The notes under the pieces: generated by a model
Database searches by the model: none
Told to the model about the DNA's origin: nothing
Seen by the model: only the letters and a program-made list of their open reading frames with translations
Assembly (NCBI RefSeq): GCF_964355755.1
Contig: NC_092675.1
Span: forward strand, 24,902,412-24,966,411
From: Antedon mediterranea
Taxonomy: Eukaryota; Echinodermata; Crinoidea; Comatulida; Antedonidae
Length of the DNA: 64,000 nt
Direction: 5' to 3'
Position numbers and translations under genes: made by a program
Part shown: in pieces, positions 1 through 11,900 of the stretch
Position numbering within the stretch: the first letter of the stretch is position 1
How the letters are laid out: each line of letters opens with the position of its first letter

Positions 1-1081
1 CCGAATGAAAATAACAATAGTGATGGTAGTGCATTGATACAGAGGTACAGAGGCTACTAATGAATTCATACAGTATATATCCACAAAAGGTCAGAAACAG
101 GACCAATGAAAGGCATTGGCTAATCATATTTATGAACTCTGTACTTTTACAAATGAAGGACTCATAAAAGCTGTCATATATTAACTATTAACAAATGCAA
201 TACCATCAAGAAAAAGATAAAATAATCACTATGGCTATATGACAAGTAGGAATGCAGAACAAGTTAAAGATACTATATTCCTGTACATTTTTCCAATCTA
301 ATTTAAGGTCACAAACTGTATTTTATTTTAAAGTATATATATACTATGAATGAGCCTATTATTACGATCAATTGTGTTGTTTTTATGGTTAAAATGTGAT
401 TTAAGCAGCTGGCTATGAATACCACATGCATGGATTGATATTTTTGTTATTGCTTCTGTAAATGAACAAATGGAATAACAAACTGCATGATATGCATTTA
501 TAGAGCATATAAAATATAAACTGCATAAGAACTTTATTGAAACAGTTCACACTATAAATAATCAGCATTTTGAACAAGTTTAGCTGAGGAAAAGAGATTA
601 GATATTAGCAGTAATACCTGATGCATCCAAAAAAAATTCTCATTGTGCTGTACTTACTGTACAATTATGGTAGATTAAAGCCTAGAAGTGATGGTGTTTG
701 GCCCAAACTAATTATTGTTAAATCGCAATCTCTAGTTAGGAGACTCTAAGGAATCCATAGTTGGCGAAAATCGTTAGCATTATCAAAAATGCAAGGGGTT
801 CTGGGTCTCGTTACTGCAGATGTCGGCAACTGCTAATCAAATAACCATTATTTTGCGTTGCATATCAATAACAAGTATTAACTGAATTAAAATGGCGAAT
901 AATTTGGGTGCTTTTGACCATTATTTTAATGCTGCAATTTAACCAGTTACTGAAAATTTAACCTGTTTCTGATGCCAAGAAGTTGGAGTTAATTTATTTA
1001 CACGGTTACTGGTATTTAGGAGCAGAAACAGAACCTTTGATTCATCAATATGAAAGGGTTAAAAAGAGTGCAAATGCTTAC
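1..1081. other. Intron of OSBPL9 running off the left edge
   Basis: This stretch lies downstream of the last recognisable OSBPL9 exon on the minus strand. The gene should continue to the left (coiled-coil and lipid-binding ORD regions), but I found no further exon here. It is AT-rich non-coding sequence with no convincing repeat. Confidence 0.5.
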
Positions 1082-3632
1082 CAGATATTGCTGATGTGAA
1101 TGCCTAAGAATAATATCCTCTAACGCCTTCACCCATTGACCTCTTTCATCTGAATCTCGAGCTGATAATAAATAAATAATAATATAAAATATAATTATAC
1201 TTATTGCATGAGAAAGTTATGCACTAAAGCCAATTTGATAAGTTTTAGCTATATAATCCTCACTGGCTCAAAGCACTCATCAACAATTGCTCTGGTGGTG
1301 GTAGAACTTGGTCTTTATTTTAAGGACTGGAGGTCCAGTGTACTGTACACATCTGCACTTTAAAGCCTAGGCCTAAATGCTAGTGTAGAAAGGCAAATTA
1401 GCTAAATGAAAAAGTGGGAACTAAAACTGATCTAGGCTAGTTTTGTTTTTCCACTTTTTGTATACAGTTGTCATTATTCAAAATCATGCAACGATTTAAA
1501 GCTAATTTGATGTCGGTCTGCAAAAACGTTAGTTTGTTATAATAGTGAATGTTTTTATTTGGCAAATATTGGGAGAATTCATTCATTCGTAAGAAATATC
1601 TATAGAACAAATCTTTCAATTCATGAAAATATTCTTCCTATTCAACATTTATTATTTGTATAATTACCTTGAAAATGGAACATTTTGTTGTCGCATGTGA
1701 TTGTAAATGTAGAGTCATCTTCATCATCTATACCAATCACAGCTCCCTAAAAGCAAGAAATAAAAAATCCCTAAAAAGAAAAATATCACGCTACCCTAGG
1801 CTATCCATTACAAAAGGAAATAGCTGTGCAGTTTGATAAGCATTCATACTCATAAAACTCTTTGGGTGTAAAAGAAAAGGTATTTAAAAGAAGCAACTTT
1901 GTACTGAAGAAATCAATTATCAGTAATATGAATTTTCAGCCAATTAAAAAAGAATTCAATTCAAGGTTTTTTGTATTAAGGTTGACATAATATGGTTAAA
2001 GACACCCTTAAAAATTAAAATATTTTTTTGTAAATTATACCTTCAATCTGACACAGCCTCTACGTGATCCTCTCACCATTTTTTCTTTTGACTAAAAATA
2101 AGCAAAAGAAATATTTAATAATTTATTAGTGTGGATGTAAATATCAGATGTACTACCGAAATGCACATTTTTTTCTTATATAGGCCTATTACTGTATAAC
2201 AAACAACATTTTTACATAGCAAAGTTAATGGAAAAAGCCAAAGTATCAAAATATGCTGGCCCTCGGGGAGGGATTCTCCTTCCCTCCCTTGGGGAGGATT
2301 GACTTCGCCCCAACCCCTAAAAAATAGGTTAATAGCTGAAATCCTGGCACACCACTGACTGGTATACAATACATCGTATTAAAGCACAAACATTTTTTAC
2401 GTTTCCTCGTGTATTATGACTTATATGTTCTGCATATGCGGATTGTAAGTAAGTTTTGATCGTTGACACACAAGTTACTTGTAAGTCAAGATATTGTCTA
2501 GTGTACCCAAAACGAACTAACTCAATCTTACTTTTCAACTTAAATTAATAATTGAGAGAATTTTTTTATTTTATATAGGCCTACAGTATTTACTAACATT
2601 GATATCAGCTCCTTATTTCATTTGTAAATTAAAGAAGAAATTTAAACTTTAATTATCATGTCGATGTTATGCGCGATTTGAACGATTTGCGCAATTTGAA
2701 ATTGCGCAAAAAAAATCCTTGCGCAATTTGAATTGAAACATGTGTTTCAAATTGCGCAAGCAACGTATTAAATTGCGCAAGTAATCTGCAAATTGCGCAA
2801 GGTTTTTCGACAGATTGTGAAATCATGCACACCCATATTTTTATAGTAATTTCTAAGAATGATTCAATTAATTAAACATTATCTTCATTGAAATGGTCTT
2901 ATTTATATAATAAAATACTACATTTTAAACTCCTCTGCCTAGGCCTAGCCTAGCCATGTATGGGAAAATTTACAGTTCGTTTTCAAATTGCGCAAAGGTG
3001 TCATATTGCGCAAGAACTATTTTGCGCAATTTACAAATTGTGCAGCGCAATTTAAAATTGCGCAAAGATTTTCTTGCGCAATTTGAAATTGCGCAAGTTG
3101 ATTGCGCAATTTGAAATTGCGCAAAAAAATCCTTGTGCAATTTTAAATTGCGCAAGAATTCTTTGCGCAATTTCAAATTGCGCAAGGATTTTTTTGCGCA
3201 ATTTCAAATTGCGCAAATCGTTCAAATCGCGCATAACATCGACATTAATTGAAAATTGGCAAAACTAGGAATATATAGTCATACTAAGTATAGGGGATCC
3301 GATCCCACATAATAGGCTATTAGCTAGCCTAGCTAGCTAGGCATAGTACTACTAGTACTACTGTACTTAGGCTTCACTCCAGTAGTCAGAGGGAGTAAGT
3401 AAAGTACTAATACTAGCTAGGCCTACCTAGGGCCTAACACTATAGTAGCGGCCTCTCTAGCCCAACCAACGCATAATCAATTATTATAGGCCCTACTACT
3501 CACAGTATAATATGATAAAAGGCCAGTTTCTTGGTCCAGAACAAACCATCTATATTGCCATCCTTTCATAACATTAGTCCATTTACTAAGTGGCCCCTCC
3601 ATTCCAAAACTAAGCACTGGAACCTCTGACAT
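1082..3632 (-). CDS. OSBPL9: OSBPL9 / ORP9, N-terminal PH domain (partial gene)
   Basis: Four coding exons in 5'-to-3' order: 3632-3504, 2091-2041, 1746-1668, 1161-1082. All have GT/AG borders and the frame is continuous (phases 0, 0, 1, 0). They encode about 113 residues of a pleckstrin-homology domain. Recognisable segments are [20 protein letters not shown] near the N-terminus, [24 protein letters not shown] and [15 protein letters not shown], which closely match the start of animal ORP9. ORP9 moves cholesterol and PI4P between ER and trans-Golgi; the PH domain binds Golgi PI4P. The start ATG (3630-3632) gives a short leader before the conserved EGPLSKW. The rest of the gene (FFAT motif and ORD) lies beyond the left edge. 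Intron 1 contains the iteron TIR element at 2665-3238. The gene is head-to-head with ZDHHC6. ORP9 is favoured over ORP10/11 by the [10 protein letters not shown] segment. Confidence 0.92.
2250..2357. mobile_element. Solitary DNA-transposon end fragment
   Basis: A G/C-rich run next to an end that reads CAGTGGTGTGCCAGG on the minus strand (2343-2357). It resembles the CAGTGGCGTATCCAG ends of the complete element at 51601-52870. No matching opposite end was found nearby, so this looks like a remnant inside OSBPL9 intron 1. Confidence 0.4.
2665..3238. mobile_element. Iteron-TIR DNA transposon, copy 1 (574 bp, TSD TCGA)
   Basis: The ends are inverted: TGTTATGCGCGATTTGAAC at 2665 and its complement ending at 3238. 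They are flanked by TCGA on both sides (2661-2664 and 3239-3242), a 4-bp target duplication. Most of both arms consists of palindromic units of the form TTGCGCAATTTGAAATTGCG, in both orientations, at 2690-2810 and 2983-3225. The two arms match copy 2 (33897-34775) almost base for base, but the middle section (about 2866-2970) does not. The short reading frames inside are translations of the repeats, not genes. The element lies in intron 1 of OSBPL9. The superfamily is undetermined. Confidence 0.85.
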
Positions 3633-4190
3633 CTCTTGTAAACTGGTTTGATGATAGTCACGCCGCCCGCCGGCCGAGCAACCAAGTAGGCCTAGCTCGC
3701 CGACCTGTACGCTCGAGAAAGGGCGCCTCTCATGGACGGCGAAAAGTATTGAAAGAACGCCCTCGTTTGTTTGAAAATTCCTTCACAAAAACACCACCAC
3801 GATCCGATAGAGATGCTGATGATGGTTTGTACGAATGCCTAGGCCTAGCTAGCCTAAGCGCTAAAATTAAATGTGTCTATTTATATAGGCTTTATATATG
3901 CTTATAAGCTAGCTAGGCGTTAAATGTTGACATAAGTCATACAACATGGTGTCATTTTAAAGACTATTATTTAGCCTAGCCTACCGCCCTCTCTAGTCTA
4001 GGCCTAGGCCTAGAAGTTGAACTTCTAAAAAAAATATAGATAGGGCCTAGTAGGCATAGCATAGGCCTAGGCCTACCTATTTTATTAGGCCTAGAGGGCC
4101 TAGGCCTACTCTTTTATATACATCTAGGCCTAATTATAATAGGAGAGACCTAGATCCTAGCCTACTAGGCTTAGGCCTAGTAATACTAAT
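3290..4190. repeat. TAGGCCTA / CTAG-rich island around OSBPL9 first exon
   Basis: Dense runs of overlapping TAGGCCTAGG and CTAGC words occur at about 3310-3350, 3410-3500 and 3835-4190, on both sides of the first coding exon of OSBPL9. A CpG-containing block at about 3660-3740 is a likely promoter region. The motif also occurs near other gene starts in this window. Confidence 0.6.
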
Positions 4191-4200
4191 AGTTAGGCCT

Positions 4201-5093
4201 GGTTTCGATCCAAGTCGGCCCTAAACCGTCTCGGCCAAAGTCAAGTCGGCCTCAAGTCAAGTCGGCCTCAAGTCAAGTCGGCCTCAAGTCAACTCGGCCT
4301 CAAGTCAACTCGGCCTCAAGTCAACTCGGCCTCAAGTCAACTCGGCCTCACGTCAACTCGGCCAAAAAATAATCGGTAAACTCGGCCCCGTTAAAGTATG
4401 GAACGCAAAAAGTGCAAATGAAGGGGATTGATAAAATAATATTTCTTCACAATTTTTTAACTATAAATAATTCAGACTTTTAATGAATATTAATATTTAG
4501 ACAATAATATATTTAGCAAAAAAAATAGGAATGATTTCACCAACTTTCCTTTATTAATACGTTTAATAAAATTTTAAATTGCACAATTGAAAACAATTCG
4601 TAGCTGCGCCTCCCTGCGCCTTTGGCAGCTTTTTCGATATCTACAACTGCTACGTGTTTTCACTGACCGGGGGATTCCCCTTTTTTTTAAACGCAAATCA
4701 TGGACAAAAACGATGTACAATCATTTTTTCTATGGCCAAATGGTGGAACGTAGGCCTCCGTCTTCGATTTACTAAAATGCGGTACCTGCACGTGTTTTTG
4801 TAACACGCGGGTACTTATATTCATATTGGCAATGAGTTCATTTTTTTATATGATATTATTTAATTATATTTTTTTTTTTATTCATTTTTTTTAAAGCGTG
4901 GATAGTAAGAATCATAATAATATTAAGCACTTTTTGCATTCCATACTTTATTGTGGCCGAGTTGACCGATTAGTTTTTGGCCGAGTTGACGTGAGGCCGA
5001 GTTCACTTGGGGCCGAGTTGACTTGGGGCCGACTTGACGTGGGGCCGACTTGACTTTGGCCGAGACGGTTTAGGGCCGACTTGACCTGCACCC
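4201..5093. mobile_element. Minisatellite-TIR transposon, Mutator-like (893 bp, 9-bp TSD)
   Basis: Flanked by the perfect 9-bp direct repeat GTTAGGCCT (4192-4200 and 5094-5102). Each end is a minisatellite of about 16-17 bp units (CAAGTCGGCCT and variants), inverted relative to the other: left 4212-4390, right about 4953-5083. Just inside lies an inverted block, TATGGAACGCAAAAAGTGCA at left (4398-4417) and its complement at right (about 4928-4947). The interior is AT-rich with no coding capacity. A 9-bp target duplication with long TIRs fits a non-autonomous Mutator-like element. It sits between the divergent OSBPL9 and ZDHHC6 genes. Confidence 0.8.
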
Positions 5094-5102
5094 GTTAGGC
5101 CT

Positions 5103-5905
5103 AGGTAGGCCTATATTATAATTTTTCCTAGAAATAAACAAATTCTAGCTGTGCAAAAAAAAAAACTGAAATCTTAAATCCATAAATATTTTTAAAAAAA
5201 ATTACAACAAATAATGTTTTTCTTAGTTTGCATATTGATTTAGCAATGAAAAAAACAAAATTTCCTGTATGTTGTATTGCATGTGATCGCAATAAAAAAC
5301 AATTCCTTTCGACGTGGGAATGCGTGAGATAATGATAAAAAACAATACTTTGTAGGTTGGTTTGAAATAAAAAACCATTAAGGGGGTTAATTAACATTGA
5401 TTATTTCATGTACAATAAATTCACATTTTCAGTGTTTTTGCATATTTTTTGCCTGTATCCAAATTTATAAAATTTACAACAACCCTCTGATCGCTGCCAC
5501 TAAACATTCCCCTTGCAACAGAGCCTTTTCAGATATTATCAAAAGCGTTTTGTTGTTTTTTAATTGGTTATTTTGGTCTGTTCCATAGATCCATTGGAGA
5601 GCAAAGTAATCTGGTTTTAAATTCAAGAACTTTAAATTAAAAATCTTTAGTCCAGACAAAAATATTGAAGATGCTGGTTGGGGTAAGTTTCTTTTTTTCA
5701 TTCCTGATTTTTAATTCTTCATTGAAGATTTAAATGACAATAACAAACAGCGATTTTTTAAATAGATATAGTTAAAATAGTATGTTTCTTCTTTTTCTGA
5801 CTTATGCATACTTTATTTATACAAACAATACTTGAAATGCTTCCAACATTTTTCATTTTTTGCAGTGACCTTGTAGAGGAAGGTAACAATCAATATCAAT
5901 CAATC
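5103..5905 (+). promoter_or_regulatory. ZDHHC6 upstream region and probable 5' UTR exon
   Basis: A good donor (G|GTAAGT at 5693) and a good acceptor (TTTTTTGCAG ending at 5865) suggest a non-coding first exon ending at 5692 and a second exon starting at 5866. No in-frame ATG precedes 5906 after splicing. The transcription start itself cannot be placed. Confidence 0.45.
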
Positions 5906-8900
5906 ATGTGTGTTGGTCCACTGTGGAGGCTATGTCATTGGGGTCCATTTGTGACTCTCTTTCTGATTTTGTACATTACCACATTATCGGTTTATTGTGA
6001 CCTTGTTTTCTGGCCTCCGACCTTTGACAGCTATGGAAGCATTGTGAATTTTACCATTCTGTCGTCTTGGATATTTTTCATTCTCTTCAATTATTTTAAT
6101 GCTGTGTTCCGTGGACCTGGATTTGTCCCACTTGGATGGAAGCCAGTAAGTTATGTTTTGACAATACTATCTACTATATTCATACTATATTCCTTCACAT
6201 TCTTAATCATATCACAATGAATTGTGCAATGTGCTTCCAGTTTTGTAGAATGAAAAGCAAGAATTTTGCTGATCATGTTTTAGCAGTAGCACACAATGTG
6301 TGAGAGCTGGGGACAGTTTTGCACTCAAATTCGAGAAATAAAACCCTTTTGGTGGCACTAAAAACAAAATTTATTACCTTTATGATTTGTGGCAAACTTG
6401 AAGCCCCTGAAATGTAGTACAGGAAAACTATGAAATATGGTTGAAAAAATTGCAACAGAATTTATTCCACCACAATGCATTTCTATAAGGTCTCTATATG
6501 AACATACTAAAAGTCTAGAAAAATCCAGGTAGGGGAAATAGGTTTTTTTAAACAAAATGGCCGCCAATGGCGAAAATTCCTAAAAAAGGACAAAAAAACA
6601 TAAATGATAGATCTAATTACCACTTTATAACAGTTTTTACAATGGTTTATATATTTCTTTACAATTTCGAAGATCTGACCTACAATAAACACATTATTTT
6701 AAGTGCTGTTAATTAGAAAATGGCCGAAAAACAAATGTTTAAGTATCTAGATATATCCCTATTGTTATAATAATATATAAAACGCAGTCCTTCCTATGCT
6801 TAATACATAGGATTACGGTGTCTATTAATAAATCAGTTCATTTACATTTGTACTGTTATAACAATATATTACAACATTGGTGGTGCCAGTGGGGAGGGGT
6901 ATAGGGATGGGAGATCAAATGGGAAGGGTGAGGGAGTCTGTCCGTCCCCCCATCCCCTCTCCACAATTGGCTATTTTTTATGTAGACAATATGATGATAT
7001 TTCCTAATATAAAACAATACCCCATTGAGTGCTGTTTCAAGGATTTTCATTTTTAAAAGTGAGTAAAACTACCCTTTACCGGTATAATATTATCGGAACC
7101 TCTGGGTGCGCTCCCATTGATGGCCCAGCCAATTGATGCTGGCTTCGCTCTCCACCCCTCTCCCCCCCCCCCTCATCGGGAAAATCCTTGCGCCACAATC
7201 TATTACCGTATTTATTCGGATAAACGCTACATTTAGAAAAATCAAATAAATGCCCCCCTCCCCCTCCATAGGACATCATTTTGAATAACCTACGCCACCG
7301 CACCCCCTCCCCCGCTCCCATCGGACATCATTTTGAATTTATTTCCTCGAATGTACGCCCCGCCACATGCATATTATACACAATATTGTATTTTAACACA
7401 TCTCTATTTGTAATAGAATTTACTGAATGGTGTTGTATTTGTTCATATCTAAAGGGTGTATTTATTTGATTATACACGTTTCCCACATTACACCCACAAA
7501 AATATACGCCTCTCCGAATAAACTCCTCACGACGATTACACGCCCCCACTACCCTCCTTAAAAATCAACCACCAAGGGCATTTATTCAAATAAATGCGGT
7601 AATTTCACTTTCATCTTGTTAGTATCTCATCCTCCATCTATTGGTGGGGAATTGAGCATGTGCTGATGCCGTGGCATTCTTAAAAAATAGTGGAGCAGCA
7701 GTCCAAACCATATTTTCTGCAACGGCAATTCATTTTACTACAACCTTATTTATTATTATTTATAGGTACATCTAATCAACTTTAATAGTTTCTCTGGTGC
7801 TGGTAGTCAATTTGTCATCAATACTTTCCATCTCTAGTCTGTGGGTTGAAGAGTATCTCCTATCCACTGCTATACCTGGTAATAAAGACTCACGAAATGA
7901 AATTTTGCAGCAAGGGAATAGATTTGCTTTTTGCAACTTTCTCAAAGAAAAGAGGCTGTCTAAAGTCTCCATTGACTTCCCTCCATAATATATAGGTACC
8001 AATGCCAAATTCCTGATGCAATGTTTTCTTTGTTTTTTAAACTGTTTGGTTTACAGAATTTGACATACAACTCCTACTGTGATGTGATGATTTTTAAGGC
8101 CAACACCTTTTCCTAAACCAAATTTACTTACGGCCCATAATTATAGCCATTAAACACAATAGTTTACTTTGCCTTCACATAACGTAATAAACATACATGG
8201 TACATAATAAGTGTCTTGAAATGTTGCTGTTTCGGGCCAAGAGGTTTGATGTAGCAAACAGTGGGCAGTGAGATGAAGGTTTCTGAGTAGTCTAGCAGTG
8301 TGTTTGGAGTTAATGGATTAAAAGAGGGCTGCAGGAAAAGTTTAAGATTTTTTTGTTGACCAAATGATGCATTGTGTATGACTGTCTCACATAGATGATA
8401 AAATAGTATATGTGAGGGAATGTGCACTGCTTCTTTATTGATGAATATGGTTGGTTTGACCCATGTGTTCTTTCCTCTTAAATTTATATTCTGTCACGGT
8501 TGCTTCATTTATTGATTTAATACTGTATGTTCTCGATGGGGGAGCACTGTGAATGCATGTAAAGTCTGTCCTTGGTGTGAAGCTCTGTAAAAATTAGTTT
8601 GCTTTTTATACATGGAATCCAGGGATATGATACTACATCCCATCTATTTGGTATAGGAAAAGGTCTTAAAAAGTCTTAACACCTGGGCAGTAGTATGCTT
8701 ACAAACTCTGTAAAACCAAACGTCTCCAAAAAAAAAGAAACCATCGCATCAGAGGAATTGGCATTGGTAGCTATACTGTATGGAGGAGGAATACGTTCTG
8801 GGAGAAAGTAGCAAAAAGCAAAACAGCACTTGAAATAAAGTCTATTCCCCCTACAACAAATGCTGCAAAATGTCATTCCCTGCGTTTATATTACCATGGT

Positions 8901-11900
8901 ACAGCAGTGGATAGAAAGTACTCTTCAACCCACAGACTGGAGGATGGAAAGTTACAAATAGCGTGATGTGTCCATTGATGACAAATTTACCACCAGTACC
9001 ACTGTTTGTGACGAATACCACGGCATCAGCACATGCTTAATTCCTACCTATAGACAGAGGATGATAACTGGACAATGAAAATGAATGGATTAATAGATTG
9101 TACGATTGTATAATTCTATTGTTGTGACAGTACAAATGTAAATGAACTGTTTTATTAGACACCGTAGTCCTGCATTATAATGCATAGGACTACGTTGTCT
9201 ATTATTATAACCGTGGTGATATCTTGATACTTAAATGTGTGTTTTTGTTGCTAAATAGCATTTAAATTAATATGTATATTGCAGTTTAAATGTTTGACAC
9301 TAAGAAATATAAAAAGCATTATAAAAAGTCAAGTGGTAATTAGATATAAAATATATGCTTTTTGTTCATTTTTAGACATTTTTCGCCATTGGCGGCCATT
9401 TTGTTTAAAAAAACCTATTTCCCCTACCTGGATTTTTCTAGACTTTTAGTATGTTCATATAGGGACCTTATAGAAATGCATTGTGGTGAAAAAAATTCTG
9501 TTGCAATTTTTTCAACCTTTTACTGATTCTGAGCATATCTTTCCTGTACTAATGGTAAATTGTAACTGTACTGTACTACAAATCAAAGAGCTACATAGGC
9601 AGGGTAAAAAATCAAACAAGTTAAATCTGCCTCAATAAAAGTTTATTAACACAACATGTTTCGGGCATAGCCCATCATCAGTATATCATATTTTCAAATG
9701 GTTGAGTGTTTTTACAATTCCCAAATCTTTATTATTAGCTATATGTGTTGCCTGAATATTTACATCAAACTAATTCATACATTTTAATAGGAAAAGGACG
9801 AGGATTGTCAATATCTTCAGTACTGTCATTCGTGTAAGAGTTACAAATCACCTAGGTCCCATCATTGTAGGCATTGTAAAAGGTAAAAATAAGGTGCATT
9901 TTTTTGCTATCAAAGTAGAAACCATTGCAAGGCAATCTATCAACAGGATGCTGAGCTCCGGAGATCAAAGGGTTTATCTGTGGCTGCGACACAATCAGTT
10001 TCTCACCCTAAACTGTTTAAATGATTTTCGCAGAGAATATGTACCTACTACAGTACTGTTGGTATTTGTCGCAGCCACACATAAGATCAAAGGACTATTG
10101 GGCCCTGATGTGAGATTGCCTTATTTCAATTATTTCATTAATAGTGTTTTGCTGTTCATTAACTGCATTATTGGGGCATGCCATTTTGTTAGAAGTATTA
10201 CATTATAATGTACTTGCAACATACCGCAGCTGGATGCTCATCCGCCTGCTTATAATAAATATTTGGAATTCGGGGTTTAAAATGTCATTCATTTGTCTTT
10301 TGTTTATTTTTTATTTTAATCTGATTTCTATTTTTAACCAAGAATAAAAACGAATACTCAGTTGTTCTGTTTCATTGGATTCTTTTATTAATATAAATAT
10401 ATTTATAATTAATTATTATTATGTGTATGAAATAAACTCATTAATGGAATGTATCTGTAATTTGTAGATGTGTAATAAAGATGGACCATCACTGTCCTTG
10501 GATTAACACTTGCTGTGGCCACCTAAACCATTCTAGTTTTACATATTTCCTATTTTTTGCTCCGCTTGGGTGCATGCATGGAGCGGCTGTACTTATATTA
10601 ACTGTCTACCATCAAGTTTATAAGGTAATTAATCATTTTTATTGTATATTTTAGTTTACAATAGATGACAATCATCAATTAATTTGGTTTTATACCCTAT
10701 ATGAACTATGGAATTACAATATACTGTTGCTTAGTATTTATATCGCTTTCTATTTGACTATTTCCCTCAAGTTGATAGAAACATCATTTTATAAAATTGG
10801 TTTGTTGATATTTTTCAGACCTTACATTACCCTAGGCATCGCTATCCTCATCTATATAAACCTACATTGGTTCAGTATGATGTCATTCACCTTATATTAA
10901 CATTCCTGGCGATTGGCTTTGCCATTGGTGTTGTGATAGCAGTAGGATTTTTATTTTTTATTCAAGTAAGTTTTGGTTTTCTGATCAAAATCTACAACTA
11001 TCAAACTAGTTAGACAAAAAAAAAGATAATATCATCATGTCCATATACAGTATGGGCACATCATGTTTTGTTGCATAGAGTTTAGAGTTATATTGTTTTG
11101 TATTTAAAGTTAAAAACAGAAGGATTATGTACAGGGTTAATTTGTCTTAAAATTGGAATTATCAAAAAAAGTTATTTCATAAGATTTTTTTTTAATAAGG
11201 TAATGTTTTAATATTAGTGAAGAAAAGTCTTTTGTGTTTTTTTTTTAGATGAAAGTTATAATAAAAAATGAAACTGGAATTGAGGCATGGATTAAAGCAA
11301 AGGTAAGAAGAAGTGGTTGAGATGAACATCTTTTCAATTGTACTTGAGTAGCAGGGACACAGTGTTAGAAACCAACATTGGTTTCTACACAGGCTTCTAA
11401 TAACTTTTTCACTTGTCATATTTTGATCTCCAGATTTATTAAGCATTTTCATTCACATATTCACGAACCTTGCAAAATCTGTTGGGAAAATACAGTTGGG
11501 GCGCTTTTTGACTATTATGCCTGTACTTTGATTGGTCAGTAAACACAAGACTGGTGGAACATCTCTGAACAAAAATGAGGCCCCTCATTATTGTGTTTTT
11601 TCCAAAAAAAACAAACCTGCTTATAACTAACAAGAAAAAAAATTAATATAAAATAAATATTTTTAGGCTGTCTATCGAAAAAGAGATGATGAATTTATTT
11701 ATCCATACCACTTGGGTTGGCGAGAAAATATGAGACAGGTGTTTACCTGGAGTGGAAAACCTAAATCAGATGGAATCATTTGGCCGGTAGCTGAAGGTTG
11801 CAATCAATACACACTGACGGTAATTCAGTATATTACAGTATATTAGATTAATATTAGTTCAGAGTTCATTCCAATTGTACAGCTTGTATAATACTGTAAA

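Noticed and set aside
2690-3225. CRISPR-like regular repeats
   Set aside because: The repeats are palindromic, variable in spacing and inside a TIR element in a eukaryotic intron; there are no unique spacers.
2970-3268. Overlapping reading frames on both strands with repeated LRNFKLRK-like peptides
   Set aside because: They are translations of the palindromic GCGCAATTT units in a transposon arm. The same occurs at 34508-34843. No start context or conservation.
5804-5905. Upstream start for ZDHHC6 in an open frame
   Set aside because: The splice acceptor at 5865 lies inside this stretch, so the upstream ATG would be intronic.
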